Below are positions 17,025-25,459 of a DNA stretch of 64,000 nucleotides, piece after piece. Every line of letters starts with the position of its first letter. The first letter of the stretch is position 1. The notes beneath the pieces are model-generated. The model did no database searches and was not told the DNA's origin. It saw nothing but the letters and a program-made list of their open reading frames with translations. The DNA lies in assembly GCF_004005945.1 (NCBI RefSeq), contig NZ_SACS01000009.1, forward strand, positions 1-64,000, written 5' to 3'. This DNA comes from Rheinheimera riviphila (lineage in GTDB: Bacteria > Pseudomonadota > Gammaproteobacteria > Enterobacterales > Alteromonadaceae). The position numbers and the translations under genes were made by a program.

Positions 17025-17880
17025 CCCTCCGGAAAACGTGCTTAAGCTATTGTTTTAAAATATAAAAACTCCGTAGGGCGTCACTCACCGCGCAAGCGGT
17101 AGTGCGCCGAAATATTGATTAAAATTTGTTGAAGATGGTGATGGAAACTGCGCTGCGGCGTACTGCCTGCGGCGAGTACGCCCTACGAAAATATGCTTAA
17201 GCTATTGTTTTAAAAAATAAAAATTCCGTAGGGCGGCACTCGCCGCGCAAGCGGTAGTGCGCCGAAATGTTGATTAAAATTTGTTGAAGATGGTGATGGA
17301 AACTGCGCTGCGGCGTACTGCCTTCGGCGAGTACGCCCTACAAAAATCTGCTTAAGCTATTGTTTTAAAATAAAAAAAATTCCGTAGGGTGGCACTCACC
17401 GCGTAAGCGGTAGTGCGCCGAAATGTGGATTTAAATTCTTTTAAGATGGTGGTGAAAATTGCCGTGCGGCGTACTGCCTTCGGCGAGTACGCCCTACGAA
17501 AAATGTGTTTAAGCTATTGTTTTAAAACAAAAAATGCTGTAGGGCGTCACTCACCGCGCAAGCGGTAGTGCGCCAAAATGTTGATTTAAATTCTTTTAAG
17601 ATGGTGATGGAAATTGCGCTGCGGCGTACTGCCTTCGGCGAGTACGCCCTACAAAAATCTGCTTAAGCTATTGTTTTAAAATATAAAAATACCGTATGGC
17701 GTCACTCACCGCGTAAGCGGTAGTGCGCCAAAATGTGGATATAAATTTGTTTAAGATGGTGATGGAAATTGCGCTGCGGCGTACTGCCTTCGGCGAGTAC
17801 GCCCTACAAAAATCTGCTTAAGATATTGTTTTAAAATATAAAAATACCGTAGGGTGGATAAGCGAAGTATCATCCACCAC
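17025..17880. repeat. Tandem BIME-like array, five 155-bp units
   Basis: The anchor GTAGGGCGTCACTCACCGCG (or a close variant) occurs at 17073, 17228, 17384, 17539 and 17694, spaced 155, 156, 155 and 155 bases; a sixth partial anchor is at 17849. Each unit holds one REP, a linker ending GATGGTGATGGAAA, an inverted REP (GGCGTACTGCCTTCGGCGAG) and the linker CTTAAGCTATTGTTTTAAAA. Units differ by scattered substitutions. The array fills the whole 890-base gap between moeA and the convergent ligase gene; no gene is seen in it. Confidence 0.95.
17853..17878. repeat. Second-class palindrome at the array end
   Basis: GGTGGAT and ATCCACC pair across AAGCGAAGTATC. This resembles the GTAGGTCGGAT..ATCCGAC element at 24324 and differs from the main REP class. 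Its short hairpin is only 26 bases downstream of the ligase gene's stop on the minus strand. Confidence 0.6.
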
Positions 17881-17903
17881 TTATTTGACAAATCCGCCAA
17901 ATA

Positions 17904-19232
17904 TTAACTGCGGCGGACTTTATCAAAACGCATGCTATAAAGACGCTGGCCTATCGCCAGGATCGTCAGATAGAGCATGGCGGTCGCTGGTGCCTGCAGA
18001 TTAAAATCGACGGTGCAGTGAATTAACATATGCACTGTTGCCATGGCACAACCAAATGCCAGACCGCGGTGCAGCTTGTGGTCGCTGGTCCGCATCACTT
18101 GCAGGTTTTGCCATAAACTCCACAGCAACATCAGGCCCAGCAGTAAGGTCATTGGAATGCCAACTTCGATGGCAAACTGCAGATAATCATTGTGGGCATG
18201 GTCATAAAAACCGGAATACACCTGCGGCTGATACGCCGGAAACACGGTGTAAAAAGTGCCGCCGCCTGAGCCTTGCCAGCCATATTGTTGCAAAATCGGC
18301 AGGCTGTCGATCACCACTTCATCCCGCGCTTCCGAGGCAAAGGAGGTTTCCACAAAACGTTGTTGTAGTTTTTCCAGCCCGAACATCGAGCCGATAATCA
18401 GCATATCGAGCAGTAAAATACTGATCACTAATGGTTTTAACAGCGCCGGTGGCCTTTTGTAGAAAAACAGCGCCAGCAACGACACCAGCGCCAGACTGCT
18501 GAAAAAGGCCGCATTACCCATCCGCGAGCGACTGAGCACCAGGCCAATCACCATCACCACAATCGCCAGTCGTAACATTAGTTTGCTGCTGAGCAAGCTG
18601 GTGACAACATCCCTAAGCATCGCTTTGAAACGCCACTGCGGTGGCTGACTGGATAACTCTGATAACAACAAGCCCAGCGCCATCGCCAGACAGAGCGCCA
18701 GATAATTCGCAAAATGGTTCTGATAAACAAAGCTGCCACGGGCGCGACCAGCTTCGTTCACCGCAAATAATGGCGAATTGGCGACTTCAGCTAAATTGAG
18801 CACCGAGCCATAAAACGCCTGCACAAAACCCGACAGTACCATCATCAGCACCAGCATCCGCAACCGGAATGCGCTATCGGTATAGATGCAAACCAACTGC
18901 AACCACATCAGAAAAAATAGCCCCTTCAGCAGCATAATTTCGGTTTGTTTTGGGTCAATGCTTTGCAGGAACGGCAGATAGCCGGACATTTGCAACCCTA
19001 AATACAGCTGCAGTAGCAGAATGGGCAATAACAACGGCCAAAACCAACGCTGCCATAATGCCGGACCATCGCGGCGACCACTATTGGCCAGGTGCAGTAA
19101 AAACACCATGCCAATCATCAGTTCCAATAACGACCAGGCCCAGGGACGGTTACTGCCCACCGGGATCGGTGCCCAGATCAGCACCACACAAAGCAAGGCG
19201 AAAATAATCGAACCGAATTTCAGTTGCAGCAT
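17904..19232 (-). CDS. O-antigen ligase/polymerase family membrane protein (Wzy_C domain)
   Basis: About 442 residues with roughly ten membrane segments. The central motif region GRARGSFVYQNHFANYLALCL and the later GGTFYTVFPAYQPQVYSGFYDHAHNDYLQFAIEVG are typical of the Wzy_C (O-antigen ligase/polymerase) superfamily, including the conserved periplasmic HAHND. I start at the ATG at 19232 because the longer frame begins with TTG inside the terminator of the upstream gene. Members either ligate glycans to a carrier or polymerise repeat units; which one cannot be decided. It is on the same strand as lapG-lapD and may join the polysaccharide locus across 23.3 kb. Confidence 0.85.
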   Translation of the reverse strand: MLQLKFGSIIFALLCVVLIWAPIPVGSNRPWAWSLLELMIGMVFLLHLANSGRRDGPALWQRWFWPLLLPILLLQLYLGLQMSGYLPFLQSIDPKQTEIMLLKGLFFLMWLQLVCIYTDSAFRLRMLVLMMVLSGFVQAFYGSVLNLAEVANSPLFAVNEAGRARGSFVYQNHFANYLALCLAMALGLLLSELSSQPPQWRFKAMLRDVVTSLLSSKLMLRLAIVVMVIGLVLSRSRMGNAAFFSSLALVSLLALFFYKRPPALLKPLVISILLLDMLIIGSMFGLEKLQQRFVETSFASEARDEVVIDSLPILQQYGWQGSGGGTFYTVFPAYQPQVYSGFYDHAHNDYLQFAIEVGIPMTLLLGLMLLWSLWQNLQVMRTSDHKLHRGLAFGCAMATVHMLIHCTVDFNLQAPATAMLYLTILAIGQRLYSMRFDKVRRS

Positions 19233-19290
19233 GAAGGAAGATTGCCTGAAAAATAAATCTAAGTTATTGGAAGGGCAGAAAAAACGCAAC

Positions 19291-19313
19291 AAAAAGCCCC
19301 AAATATGGGGCTT
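19291..19313 (-). terminator. Rho-independent terminator after the secreted-protein gene
   Basis: AAGCCCC-ATATTT-GGGGCTT followed by TTTTG on the minus strand, 41 bases beyond the stop at 19354. It separates the lap group from the ligase gene downstream. Confidence 0.8.
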
Positions 19314-19353
19314 AATAAATAACTGGCTTGATAATCAAAGCAACAGTGAAGGC

Positions 19354-19830
19354 CTAGTTGCCTGAAGCGAGCTCAGTCGTCTGACCGCTGCCAGTACCGC
19401 CGCCAGCACCGGTGGTGCCCGGAGGAGTTGCGGTGACGACCGGAGCTGCACCGCCACCGGCTGCTGCACCTGCCGCTGTTGCAGTACCTAAAGCGTTTGA
19501 CACCAGTGTCGGGTCAATACCGGCTGCGATAGCGTAGGCAGTGGTGGTGTCCTGATCAACACAAGAATTTGATACAGAACGTAAAATTTCTTCGACCAGA
19601 ATTGGGTCATCTTTGGCCTGTTCCAAAGCAAACTCAACCACTTTCTCAGCGAGTTTAGGATTACAGGTTTTTAAATTAGTGATTTGTCCCACGAAATCGG
19701 TCAGAGATTGACCTTGGGATTGAGCTGTTGCGAACATCGTTGCGACTTCAGAATTGGCTTCCTGCGCTGACACTGATGGCACAAACAACTGAACTGCAGC
19801 TGCGACCAGAGCGATTTTTAAGTACTTCAT
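19354..19830 (-). CDS. Small secreted protein of unknown function with Gly/Ala-rich tail
   Basis: About 158 residues. The ATG at 19830 has GGGGA six bases upstream, and the product begins with a clear signal peptide (MKYLKIALVAAAVQLFVPSVSAQ). The mature part is a helical domain of about 85 residues with two cysteines (LKTCNPKL and SNSCVDQD) that could form a disulfide, followed by a low-complexity tail of Ala, Gly, Thr and Pro. I do not recognise the family. It lies 34 bases after lapD and before a strong terminator, so it is probably co-transcribed with lapG-lapD; a role in matrix or adhesion is inference from that position only. Confidence 0.75.
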   Translation of the reverse strand: MKYLKIALVAAAVQLFVPSVSAQEANSEVATMFATAQSQGQSLTDFVGQITNLKTCNPKLAEKVVEFALEQAKDDPILVEEILRSVSNSCVDQDTTTAYAIAAGIDPTLVSNALGTATAAGAAAGGGAAPVVTATPPGTTGAGGGTGSGQTTELASGN

Positions 19831-19863
19831 ATGCATTCCCCGCACAACGAACGTTAATTACAA

Positions 19864-21966
19864 CTAAAACTTTTCTGAGTGTATCCGAGTTTTGTCGAAA
19901 TTACAGCCAAAATTTTCAGAAACTAAGGTGAAATTTATTGGCGCATGTAAACCACGACCTTGCAGCGCATCAATATGAATCGCCAGACAAATGTCGGCGA
20001 TGTCCAGATTCTCGACATGGGGCGCGATGACCCGGATGCCAATGCCGTGGCAAATATGGGTCATGGTCTCGACAAAGAAGCGCGTATCGGCTTGTTGCAA
20101 CGCCCGGATGTAACTGCCATCAATTTTGATGTAATCGATGTTCAGCCCCTGCAAATAGCGGAATGAGCTGAAACTGGCACCAAATCTTTCGATGGTAATC
20201 AGCGCACCAGCGGCTTTTACGGCGTTGAAAAATTCTCCGGCCGACGCGATAGCACCTAAGGTGGCCTGTTCGTTCACTTCAAACACCAGTTTGGGTAATT
20301 GGTGCTGATTGGCGCGAATGGTATTGCATAACCAGCGGGTAAATTGGCTGTCGTGCATCGCGCTTTTGCTTAAATTAATCGCAAAGGTCTGGCCTTTAAA
20401 GTTTTTCAGACGGCTGAGAATGTAAGTGACCAGCGCCTTATCCAGCAGCAACGACACGCCAAGCCGGTCAGCCATCGCAAATACATCCGATGAAGCCAGT
20501 TGTTCGCCATCGGCCTGAAACTTAATAAAAGTCTCGACATACAACAGCTGTTGCTGCTGATACACCGGCTGCACTTCCATTTCAAACATCCGCTCCATGT
20601 CGGCGGAAATATGCAATTCGGTATTACTGAAACCGGCAGCGGTGTCGGACACCACCGAACGGGTGAAATGATGCAGAATTTCCTGCCAGTCGGAGCGCGA
20701 TTTACCCGTCACCACCGGTTCCAGCTGTAAGCCGAGCGCCGGTGAAGGCTCGGCCTGTTGTTTCGCCTGCAAACCGTCGAGCCGGCTTAAGCTGGCGCTT
20801 AAATCATCCTGCGGTGCGACCGGCAATAAGGCGATGCTGGCAAACCCATGCGGATATTGTTCAGTGTTGGCGATTTCAAAGGCCTGACGCACATGCATCG
20901 CAAATTCCAGCGAACTGGTGGTGCCAAGGGTGGCCAGAATGGCGAATTCAGACCCCGACAGCCGGAAAAGCTGCGCGTGCTGCAAATTTCGAAGTTGTGC
21001 CTGCAACAGGCCACTGGCTTTTTCGACGTATTGATCACCAGCGGCATACCCCTGATGATCGTTGACGTCTTTTAACGAGGGCAGTGCCACCAACGCCAGA
21101 TAAGGCACATTGCCTTCGTTGTCTGGCCCAGCCTGTAAACTTAAATATGATTGCACCAAGGCCCGTCGATTGGGCAGCGCGGTCAGACTGTCGATATAGG
21201 CCTGTTGATTCAGTTGTTCGGCGCGGTCGGTCAGTTCGGTAAAACTACGTTTGACGTTCCCGACCATATGATTCAGCGCATACACCACGGCGCGCAGCTC
21301 TTTGGTCATCGGCAAATAACTTAAAAATTCAAAACGTTTTTCCGCCAGCATTTCTGCTTGTTTTTCAATGTCTTTTAGCGGTTTTAATACCACAAGTAAT
21401 AACCAGTGTACCGCCAGTAACGCACCGAGACACAACAGCAAACTGGTCCAGAATACCGCTTTGGTGTGATCCCACAAACTGCTGTAGGCAATCCCAGGGT
21501 GCGCCTGTACTTTTAACACCCCGGCAATCCGCCAGCCGTCGTTGACTTCCGAATTCATCACCGGCGGATGCAGCGGAAACAGTTGAATAAACCAGGCTGG
21601 CACACCTTGCACCTGCTGCGGGTTTTTCCGGTCAAACACCAGCTCTTTTTTGGCGTTGCTAAAACTGATGGCGAGGTAAGAACCCGAATCAAAAATGGCA
21701 GAAATCATGGTGTCGGCCGCGATTTTCTCATCTCCGGACAAATACGGCGAAATTGATAAACCAAGGCTATTGGCAGTATCCTGCGCCGAACGCGCCAACT
21801 GGATATCAAGATAACTGCGCATATTGCCGGTACTGACCAGCACCGTGACGGCAAAAGTAATAATGGTCAGTAAAATCAGTAGCACACTGAGCTGCGTACT
21901 CAAGGCAACCCCGTGTTTAAACAAGCTGTTGCTGGCGGGTTTAGCAACGTTTTGAGAGTTTGTCAT
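19864..21966 (-). CDS. lapD: LapD-like c-di-GMP receptor (degenerate GGDEF-EAL)
   Basis: A 700-residue inner-membrane receptor: N-terminal membrane segment (about 18-45), a periplasmic LapD_MoxY-type domain (about 46-150, with VPAWFIQLFP in the LapG-binding region), a second membrane segment (about 155-180), HAMP, GGDEF and EAL domains. The GGDEF motif is SGSEF and the EAL motif is replaced (LLYVETFIKF), so catalysis is not expected and the domain should only bind c-di-GMP. When loaded, LapD sequesters the protease LapG and keeps large adhesins on the surface. AGGTAG lies five bases before the ATG at 21966. The lapG gene is just upstream. Confidence 0.92.
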   Translation of the reverse strand: MTNSQNVAKPASNSLFKHGVALSTQLSVLLILLTIITFAVTVLVSTGNMRSYLDIQLARSAQDTANSLGLSISPYLSGDEKIAADTMISAIFDSGSYLAISFSNAKKELVFDRKNPQQVQGVPAWFIQLFPLHPPVMNSEVNDGWRIAGVLKVQAHPGIAYSSLWDHTKAVFWTSLLLCLGALLAVHWLLLVVLKPLKDIEKQAEMLAEKRFEFLSYLPMTKELRAVVYALNHMVGNVKRSFTELTDRAEQLNQQAYIDSLTALPNRRALVQSYLSLQAGPDNEGNVPYLALVALPSLKDVNDHQGYAAGDQYVEKASGLLQAQLRNLQHAQLFRLSGSEFAILATLGTTSSLEFAMHVRQAFEIANTEQYPHGFASIALLPVAPQDDLSASLSRLDGLQAKQQAEPSPALGLQLEPVVTGKSRSDWQEILHHFTRSVVSDTAAGFSNTELHISADMERMFEMEVQPVYQQQQLLYVETFIKFQADGEQLASSDVFAMADRLGVSLLLDKALVTYILSRLKNFKGQTFAINLSKSAMHDSQFTRWLCNTIRANQHQLPKLVFEVNEQATLGAIASAGEFFNAVKAAGALITIERFGASFSSFRYLQGLNIDYIKIDGSYIRALQQADTRFFVETMTHICHGIGIRVIAPHVENLDIADICLAIHIDALQGRGLHAPINFTLVSENFGCNFDKTRIHSEKF

Positions 21967-22109
21967 AAAACTACCTTTGTTGGTCTTGTTTTGGTTGCTG
22001 CTGACCGGCATCGATGTGGTAGCACTGGCGCACCCAGGCTGCTACCCAAAAATTGCCCGTCAGTCGATGGTTAGTCACGTTGTCTCATAAAAAAGTCTAA
22101 TAAAAGCGT

Positions 22110-22760
22110 CTAATAACCCTGTTCAATCTTTTCCAGCACTGCCGTCCAGTTGGAAATGCCACTGCTATCTTTTACCCGCCGCCCCAGGCCGTTGGCTTTC
22201 GCCAGCCATAAGCCACTGGCATTAAAGCTATAAATCGGTCGTAAGTCGGTGCGGTACTGCGCTAATTTGATTTCCGGATCCATATTATCCAGCACATAGG
22301 GCATCGCATCAGGTTCTTCAAAATACACCAACACCATATGCGGCTCGTTGACACTCAGCGCCCGCACGTACATCAGTCGTAGTTTTTCATCGCTGACGCC
22401 CATGGCACGTAACGTAAAATATTTGGCCAGAGCGTAATCTTCGCAGTCACCGGCGCCGGTACCTAAAGTTTCAACCGGTGTTGCCCAATAATCGGTCTTT
22501 TTCCAATGTTCGAGATCGGCACTGTAAGCCACTTGCCGGTTAAAAAACTGATTCGCCAGATGGATGCGGTCCCAGTCTGCTTCGGTGCTGCCTTCTACAA
22601 TCAGATCTCGCCACGAGGTAAAGCGCGTAACCGCGTCTTCGCCGTAACGTTGCTGCACGTCAGTAAAAAACGTGGCGCTGAAGGTGGTATCGGTGTAATT
22701 GGCACTGACCGTTAAACAACAGCCTGCCGTCACCAACCATAATAAAGGTTTAAAATTCAT
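22110..22760 (-). CDS. lapG: LapG-like periplasmic cysteine protease (BTLCP family, C93)
   Basis: A 216-residue transglutaminase-like protease with a signal peptide. The catalytic triad is visible: C106 in GTGAGDCEDYALAKYF, H141 in NEPHMVLVY and D158 in YVLDNMDPE. The family cuts the N-terminal retention module of LapA-type adhesins at a di-alanine site when c-di-GMP is low; LapD controls it. GGAG four bases before the ATG at 22760 decides the start over the longer frame. The target adhesin is not in the window. It is the first gene of the lapG-lapD-secreted protein group. Confidence 0.93.
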   Translation of the reverse strand: MNFKPLLWLVTAGCCLTVSANYTDTTFSATFFTDVQQRYGEDAVTRFTSWRDLIVEGSTEADWDRIHLANQFFNRQVAYSADLEHWKKTDYWATPVETLGTGAGDCEDYALAKYFTLRAMGVSDEKLRLMYVRALSVNEPHMVLVYFEEPDAMPYVLDNMDPEIKLAQYRTDLRPIYSFNASGLWLAKANGLGRRVKDSSGISNWTAVLEKIEQGY

Positions 22761-22906
22761 AGACTCCGGCATAGATCACTGTTGAATACAGCCCCCGAAG
22801 CAGTAGCGCGCAGGGCAAGCGTACTTCCGGCAGCCGAGATTAACACAAGTGATTGAAAATCATCAAACATCGTAAAGTATCGTGCTGCCAAATGCGCTTT
22901 AAAAAA

Positions 22907-23004
22907 GTAGGGCGCGACTCAGCCGCAGGCTAGTCCGCCATCAAGCCGATCCATGTCAAATCATGCTATGGCGTACTGCCGCTAACGCGGCGAGTAGCGC
23001 CCAA
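22907..23004. repeat. REP pair upstream of lapG and galU
   Basis: GTAGGGCGCGACTCAGCCGC at 22907 and the inverted GGCGTACTGCCGCTAACGCGG..GAGTAGCGCCC ending at 23004 face each other across about 35 bases. The pair sits between the divergent genes lapG and galU. Outside it, 22761-23332 holds only the galU promoter and leader. Confidence 0.8.
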
Positions 23005-23098
23005 CAATTGTGATGTAGATGTATAGGATATACGGGGAAAACTTGTCTGGTGTCAGCAGTTTTACGATAAACATTTCGAAATAAATCCAGATCCGTGT

Positions 23099-23127
23099 TT
23101 GCATAAAAAACCCAAAAAAGTTATAAA
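23099..23127 (+). promoter_or_regulatory. Sigma-70 promoter of galU
   Basis: TTGCAT (23099-23104) and TATAAA (23122-23127) are separated by exactly 17 bases. Transcription from about 23134 would give a leader of about 200 bases before the galU ATG. The open frame that starts at 23099 overlaps this promoter, which argues against the N-terminally extended protein. Confidence 0.6.
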
Positions 23128-23332
23128 TGCCAACTATTCCAAGGGGGAAAACCAGGGCGGCTGTTCTTTAACCGCACCGATGCCAGCAGGGCATAAAATT
23201 TTTGTAGATGGAACTGCAACGCCGCTCACTTTGCCTCAGCGCGCACTTTACCAACCGGTAAAGTGGAAAAAGCTACACCGGCGCGGTTCCATCGATGTAC
23301 ATTCACTTCCACTACGGAACAGGATTTTATTG

Positions 23333-24277
23333 ATGGTTCATAAAGCGACACAAGAATCTCATTATGGCAAACGTACCGATGACAGCCTGAAAGTCACCCG
23401 GGCTGTTATTCCGGTAGCTGGACTTGGCACCCGGATGTTACCTGCCACCAAAGCCATGCCCAAAGAAATGCTCACCGTGGTTGATAAACCACTGATCCAA
23501 TACGTGGTCCAGGAAGCCGTAGCTGCTGGGATCACCGAAATTGTGCTGGTGACGCATTCTTCAAAAAACATGATTGAAAACCACTTCGACACCAGTTTCG
23601 AATTAGAAGCTGCGCTGGAAAAACGGGTCAAACGCCAGTTACTGGAAGAAGTTCGTAACATCACCCCTAAAAACGTCACCGTGATTTCCGTGCGTCAGCC
23701 ACAGGCGTTGGGCCTGGGTCATGCCATTTTGTGCGCGCGGCCGGTGGTGCGAAACCATCCATTTGCGGTGTTATTACCGGATGTGATTGTTGATCAATAT
23801 CAAAGCAACCTGAAAAAAGACAATTTAGCGGCGATGATCCGCCGTTACAACGAATCCGGCCATAGCCAGGTGATGGTAGAGCCGGTGCCGGCCGAACTGG
23901 TGAATCAATACGGTATTGTTGATGTGGACGGCATTTCGCTGCATCAGGGCGAAAGCGCCAGCATTACCGATATGGTGGAAAAACCGGATATTGATGACGC
24001 GCCAAGCAACTTCGCCATTACCGGCCGTTACGTGCTGTCGCCAACGATTTGGGATTTACTGGAATTTACGCCACCTGGCGCCGGTGATGAAATTCAGCTG
24101 ACCGACGCGCTGCATCAACTGCGGTTATTAGAAGTGCTGGAAGCCTATCATATCAAAGGCAAATCACACGATTGTGGCAACAAACTGGGTTACGCGCTGG
24201 CCAATGCCGAATATGCGTTAAATTCCGGTTTCGGCGCGCAGTATAAAGAGCGGCTGTTGCAGTTGTTGGGACAATAA
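23333..24277 (+). CDS. galU: UTP-glucose-1-phosphate uridylyltransferase GalU
   Basis: A 314-residue cytoplasmic enzyme making UDP-glucose. It has the nucleotidyltransferase motif [22 protein letters not shown], then [29 protein letters not shown] and [11 protein letters not shown], and the substrate-binding VEKP. AGGA lies nine bases before the ATG at 23333 and the length then matches bacterial GalU (about 300). The frame is open for 78 more codons upstream, but that region is promoter and leader. Its product feeds the UDP-glucuronate/galacturonate branch and the initiating hexose transferase of the polysaccharide locus that follows. Confidence 0.96.
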   Translation: MVHKATQESHYGKRTDDSLKVTRAVIPVAGLGTRMLPATKAMPKEMLTVVDKPLIQYVVQEAVAAGITEIVLVTHSSKNMIENHFDTSFELEAALEKRVKRQLLEEVRNITPKNVTVISVRQPQALGLGHAILCARPVVRNHPFAVLLPDVIVDQYQSNLKKDNLAAMIRRYNESGHSQVMVEPVPAELVNQYGIVDVDGISLHQGESASITDMVEKPDIDDAPSNFAITGRYVLSPTIWDLLEFTPPGAGDEIQLTDALHQLRLLEVLEAYHIKGKSHDCGNKLGYALANAEYALNSGFGAQYKERLLQLLGQ

Positions 24278-24323
24278 ACGAGCAGCCAGTGTGGTTGGCT
24301 CCATGGACTAAAGGTTGCAAAAC

Positions 24324-24353
24324 GTAGGTCGGATCAGCGAAGCGCCATCCGAC
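24324..24353. repeat. Second-class palindrome (GTCGGAT..ATCCGAC)
   Basis: GTCGGAT and ATCCGAC pair across CAGCGAAGCGCC, preceded by GTAG. It is the same class as the palindrome at 17853-17878 (both carry AGCGAAG in the loop). It lies between galU and the epimerase gene and may act as a weak terminator. Confidence 0.6.
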
Positions 24354-24401
24354 ATCACGCAATAAACATGACGATCACCAGGGTTCGGTAAAGGATATAA
24401 C

Positions 24402-25412
24402 ATGAAGTTTCTGGTCACAGGCGCTGCCGGTTTTATCGGTAGCAAAGTCGCTGAAGAGTTAGCACTACAAGGTCATCAGGTGGTCGGCATCGACAACCTG
24501 AACGACTACTATGATCCAGCGTTAAAACTGGCGCGGCTTAACCGCATCCAACAAGTCCTGAGGACCACTTCGCAAACCGATTTATTTCGTTTTATCAAAC
24601 TGGATTTAGCTGACCGCGATGGCATCGCCAACTTATTCGCCACCGAAAAATTCCAGCGGGTCATTCACTTAGGCGCGCAAGCCGGTGTCCGTTATTCCAT
24701 TGATAATCCAATGGCTTACGTCGATTCCAACCTCACCGGCACGATGACCATTTTAGAAGGTTGCCGCCACCACCAGGTTGAACATTTGGTCTACGCTAGC
24801 TCCAGCTCGGTGTATGGCAACCAGCAAAAAGTGCCGTTTAGCGAAACCGACGCCGTCGACACACCGATCTCACTCTACGCCGCCACCAAAAAATCCAACG
24901 AGCTGATGGCACACACCTACAGCCATTTATATCAGCTGCCCACCACCGGCCTGCGGTTTTTCACCGTCTACGGCCCCTGGGGCAGACCCGATATGGCGCC
25001 ATGGAAATTTACCAAAGCCATTCTCGAAGGCCGCGCTATTGATGTCTACAACCACGGCCAGCTGATGCGCGACTTTACCTATATTGATGATATCGTCGAG
25101 GGTGTTTTGCGCATTCAGGATCTGGTTCCGGCAAGCGAAGGCTACCCAACACAGCTTGCCAACAACCCGTATTACGCTTTATATAACATTGGCAATAACC
25201 AGCCAGTCGCGCTGGAAGACTTTATCAGCGCCATCGAAAACGCCGCTGGCGTCAAAGCGCAGAAGAATTATTTGCCGATGCAGGCAGGGGATGTTTATCA
25301 GACTTTTGCTGATGTGGGTAAATTAGCCGCTGCAGTTGGTTTTCAGCCAGCGACGCCTTTAGCAAAAGGGATGCAGCAGTTTGTGGACTGGTATCTTCAT
25401 GAAATTGCATGA
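24402..25412 (+). CDS. NAD-dependent epimerase, probably UDP-glucuronate 4-epimerase
   Basis: A 336-residue short-chain dehydrogenase-type sugar epimerase. It has the Rossmann motif GAAGFIG (7-13), the signature SSSSVYGN and the catalytic YAATKKSNE. The segments DNLNDYYDPALKLARL, GAQAGVRYSIDNPMAYVDSN and RFFTVYGPWGRPDMAPW are those of the UDP-glucuronate 4-epimerase (LspL/CapI) group rather than GalE. It would make UDP-galacturonate for the polysaccharide; UDP-glucose dehydrogenase is not in the window. It is the first gene of the plus-strand glycan block. Confidence 0.88.
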   Translation: MKFLVTGAAGFIGSKVAEELALQGHQVVGIDNLNDYYDPALKLARLNRIQQVLRTTSQTDLFRFIKLDLADRDGIANLFATEKFQRVIHLGAQAGVRYSIDNPMAYVDSNLTGTMTILEGCRHHQVEHLVYASSSSVYGNQQKVPFSETDAVDTPISLYAATKKSNELMAHTYSHLYQLPTTGLRFFTVYGPWGRPDMAPWKFTKAILEGRAIDVYNHGQLMRDFTYIDDIVEGVLRIQDLVPASEGYPTQLANNPYYALYNIGNNQPVALEDFISAIENAAGVKAQKNYLPMQAGDVYQTFADVGKLAAAVGFQPATPLAKGMQQFVDWYLHEIA

Positions 25413-25459
25413 TTTTTTGCCGCGAACACGTATTTCAAAGTCGCTGTTAAGGACCCGCC

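Noticed and set aside
17025-17880. Regular repeats that might suggest a CRISPR array
   Set aside because: Units are about 155 bp, the spacers are repeats themselves and each unit has two palindromes; no cas genes are nearby.
23099-23332. N-terminal extension of GalU by 78 codons
   Set aside because: The segment contains a well-spaced promoter, lacks similarity to GalU and has no ribosome site; the ATG at 23333 fits the family length.
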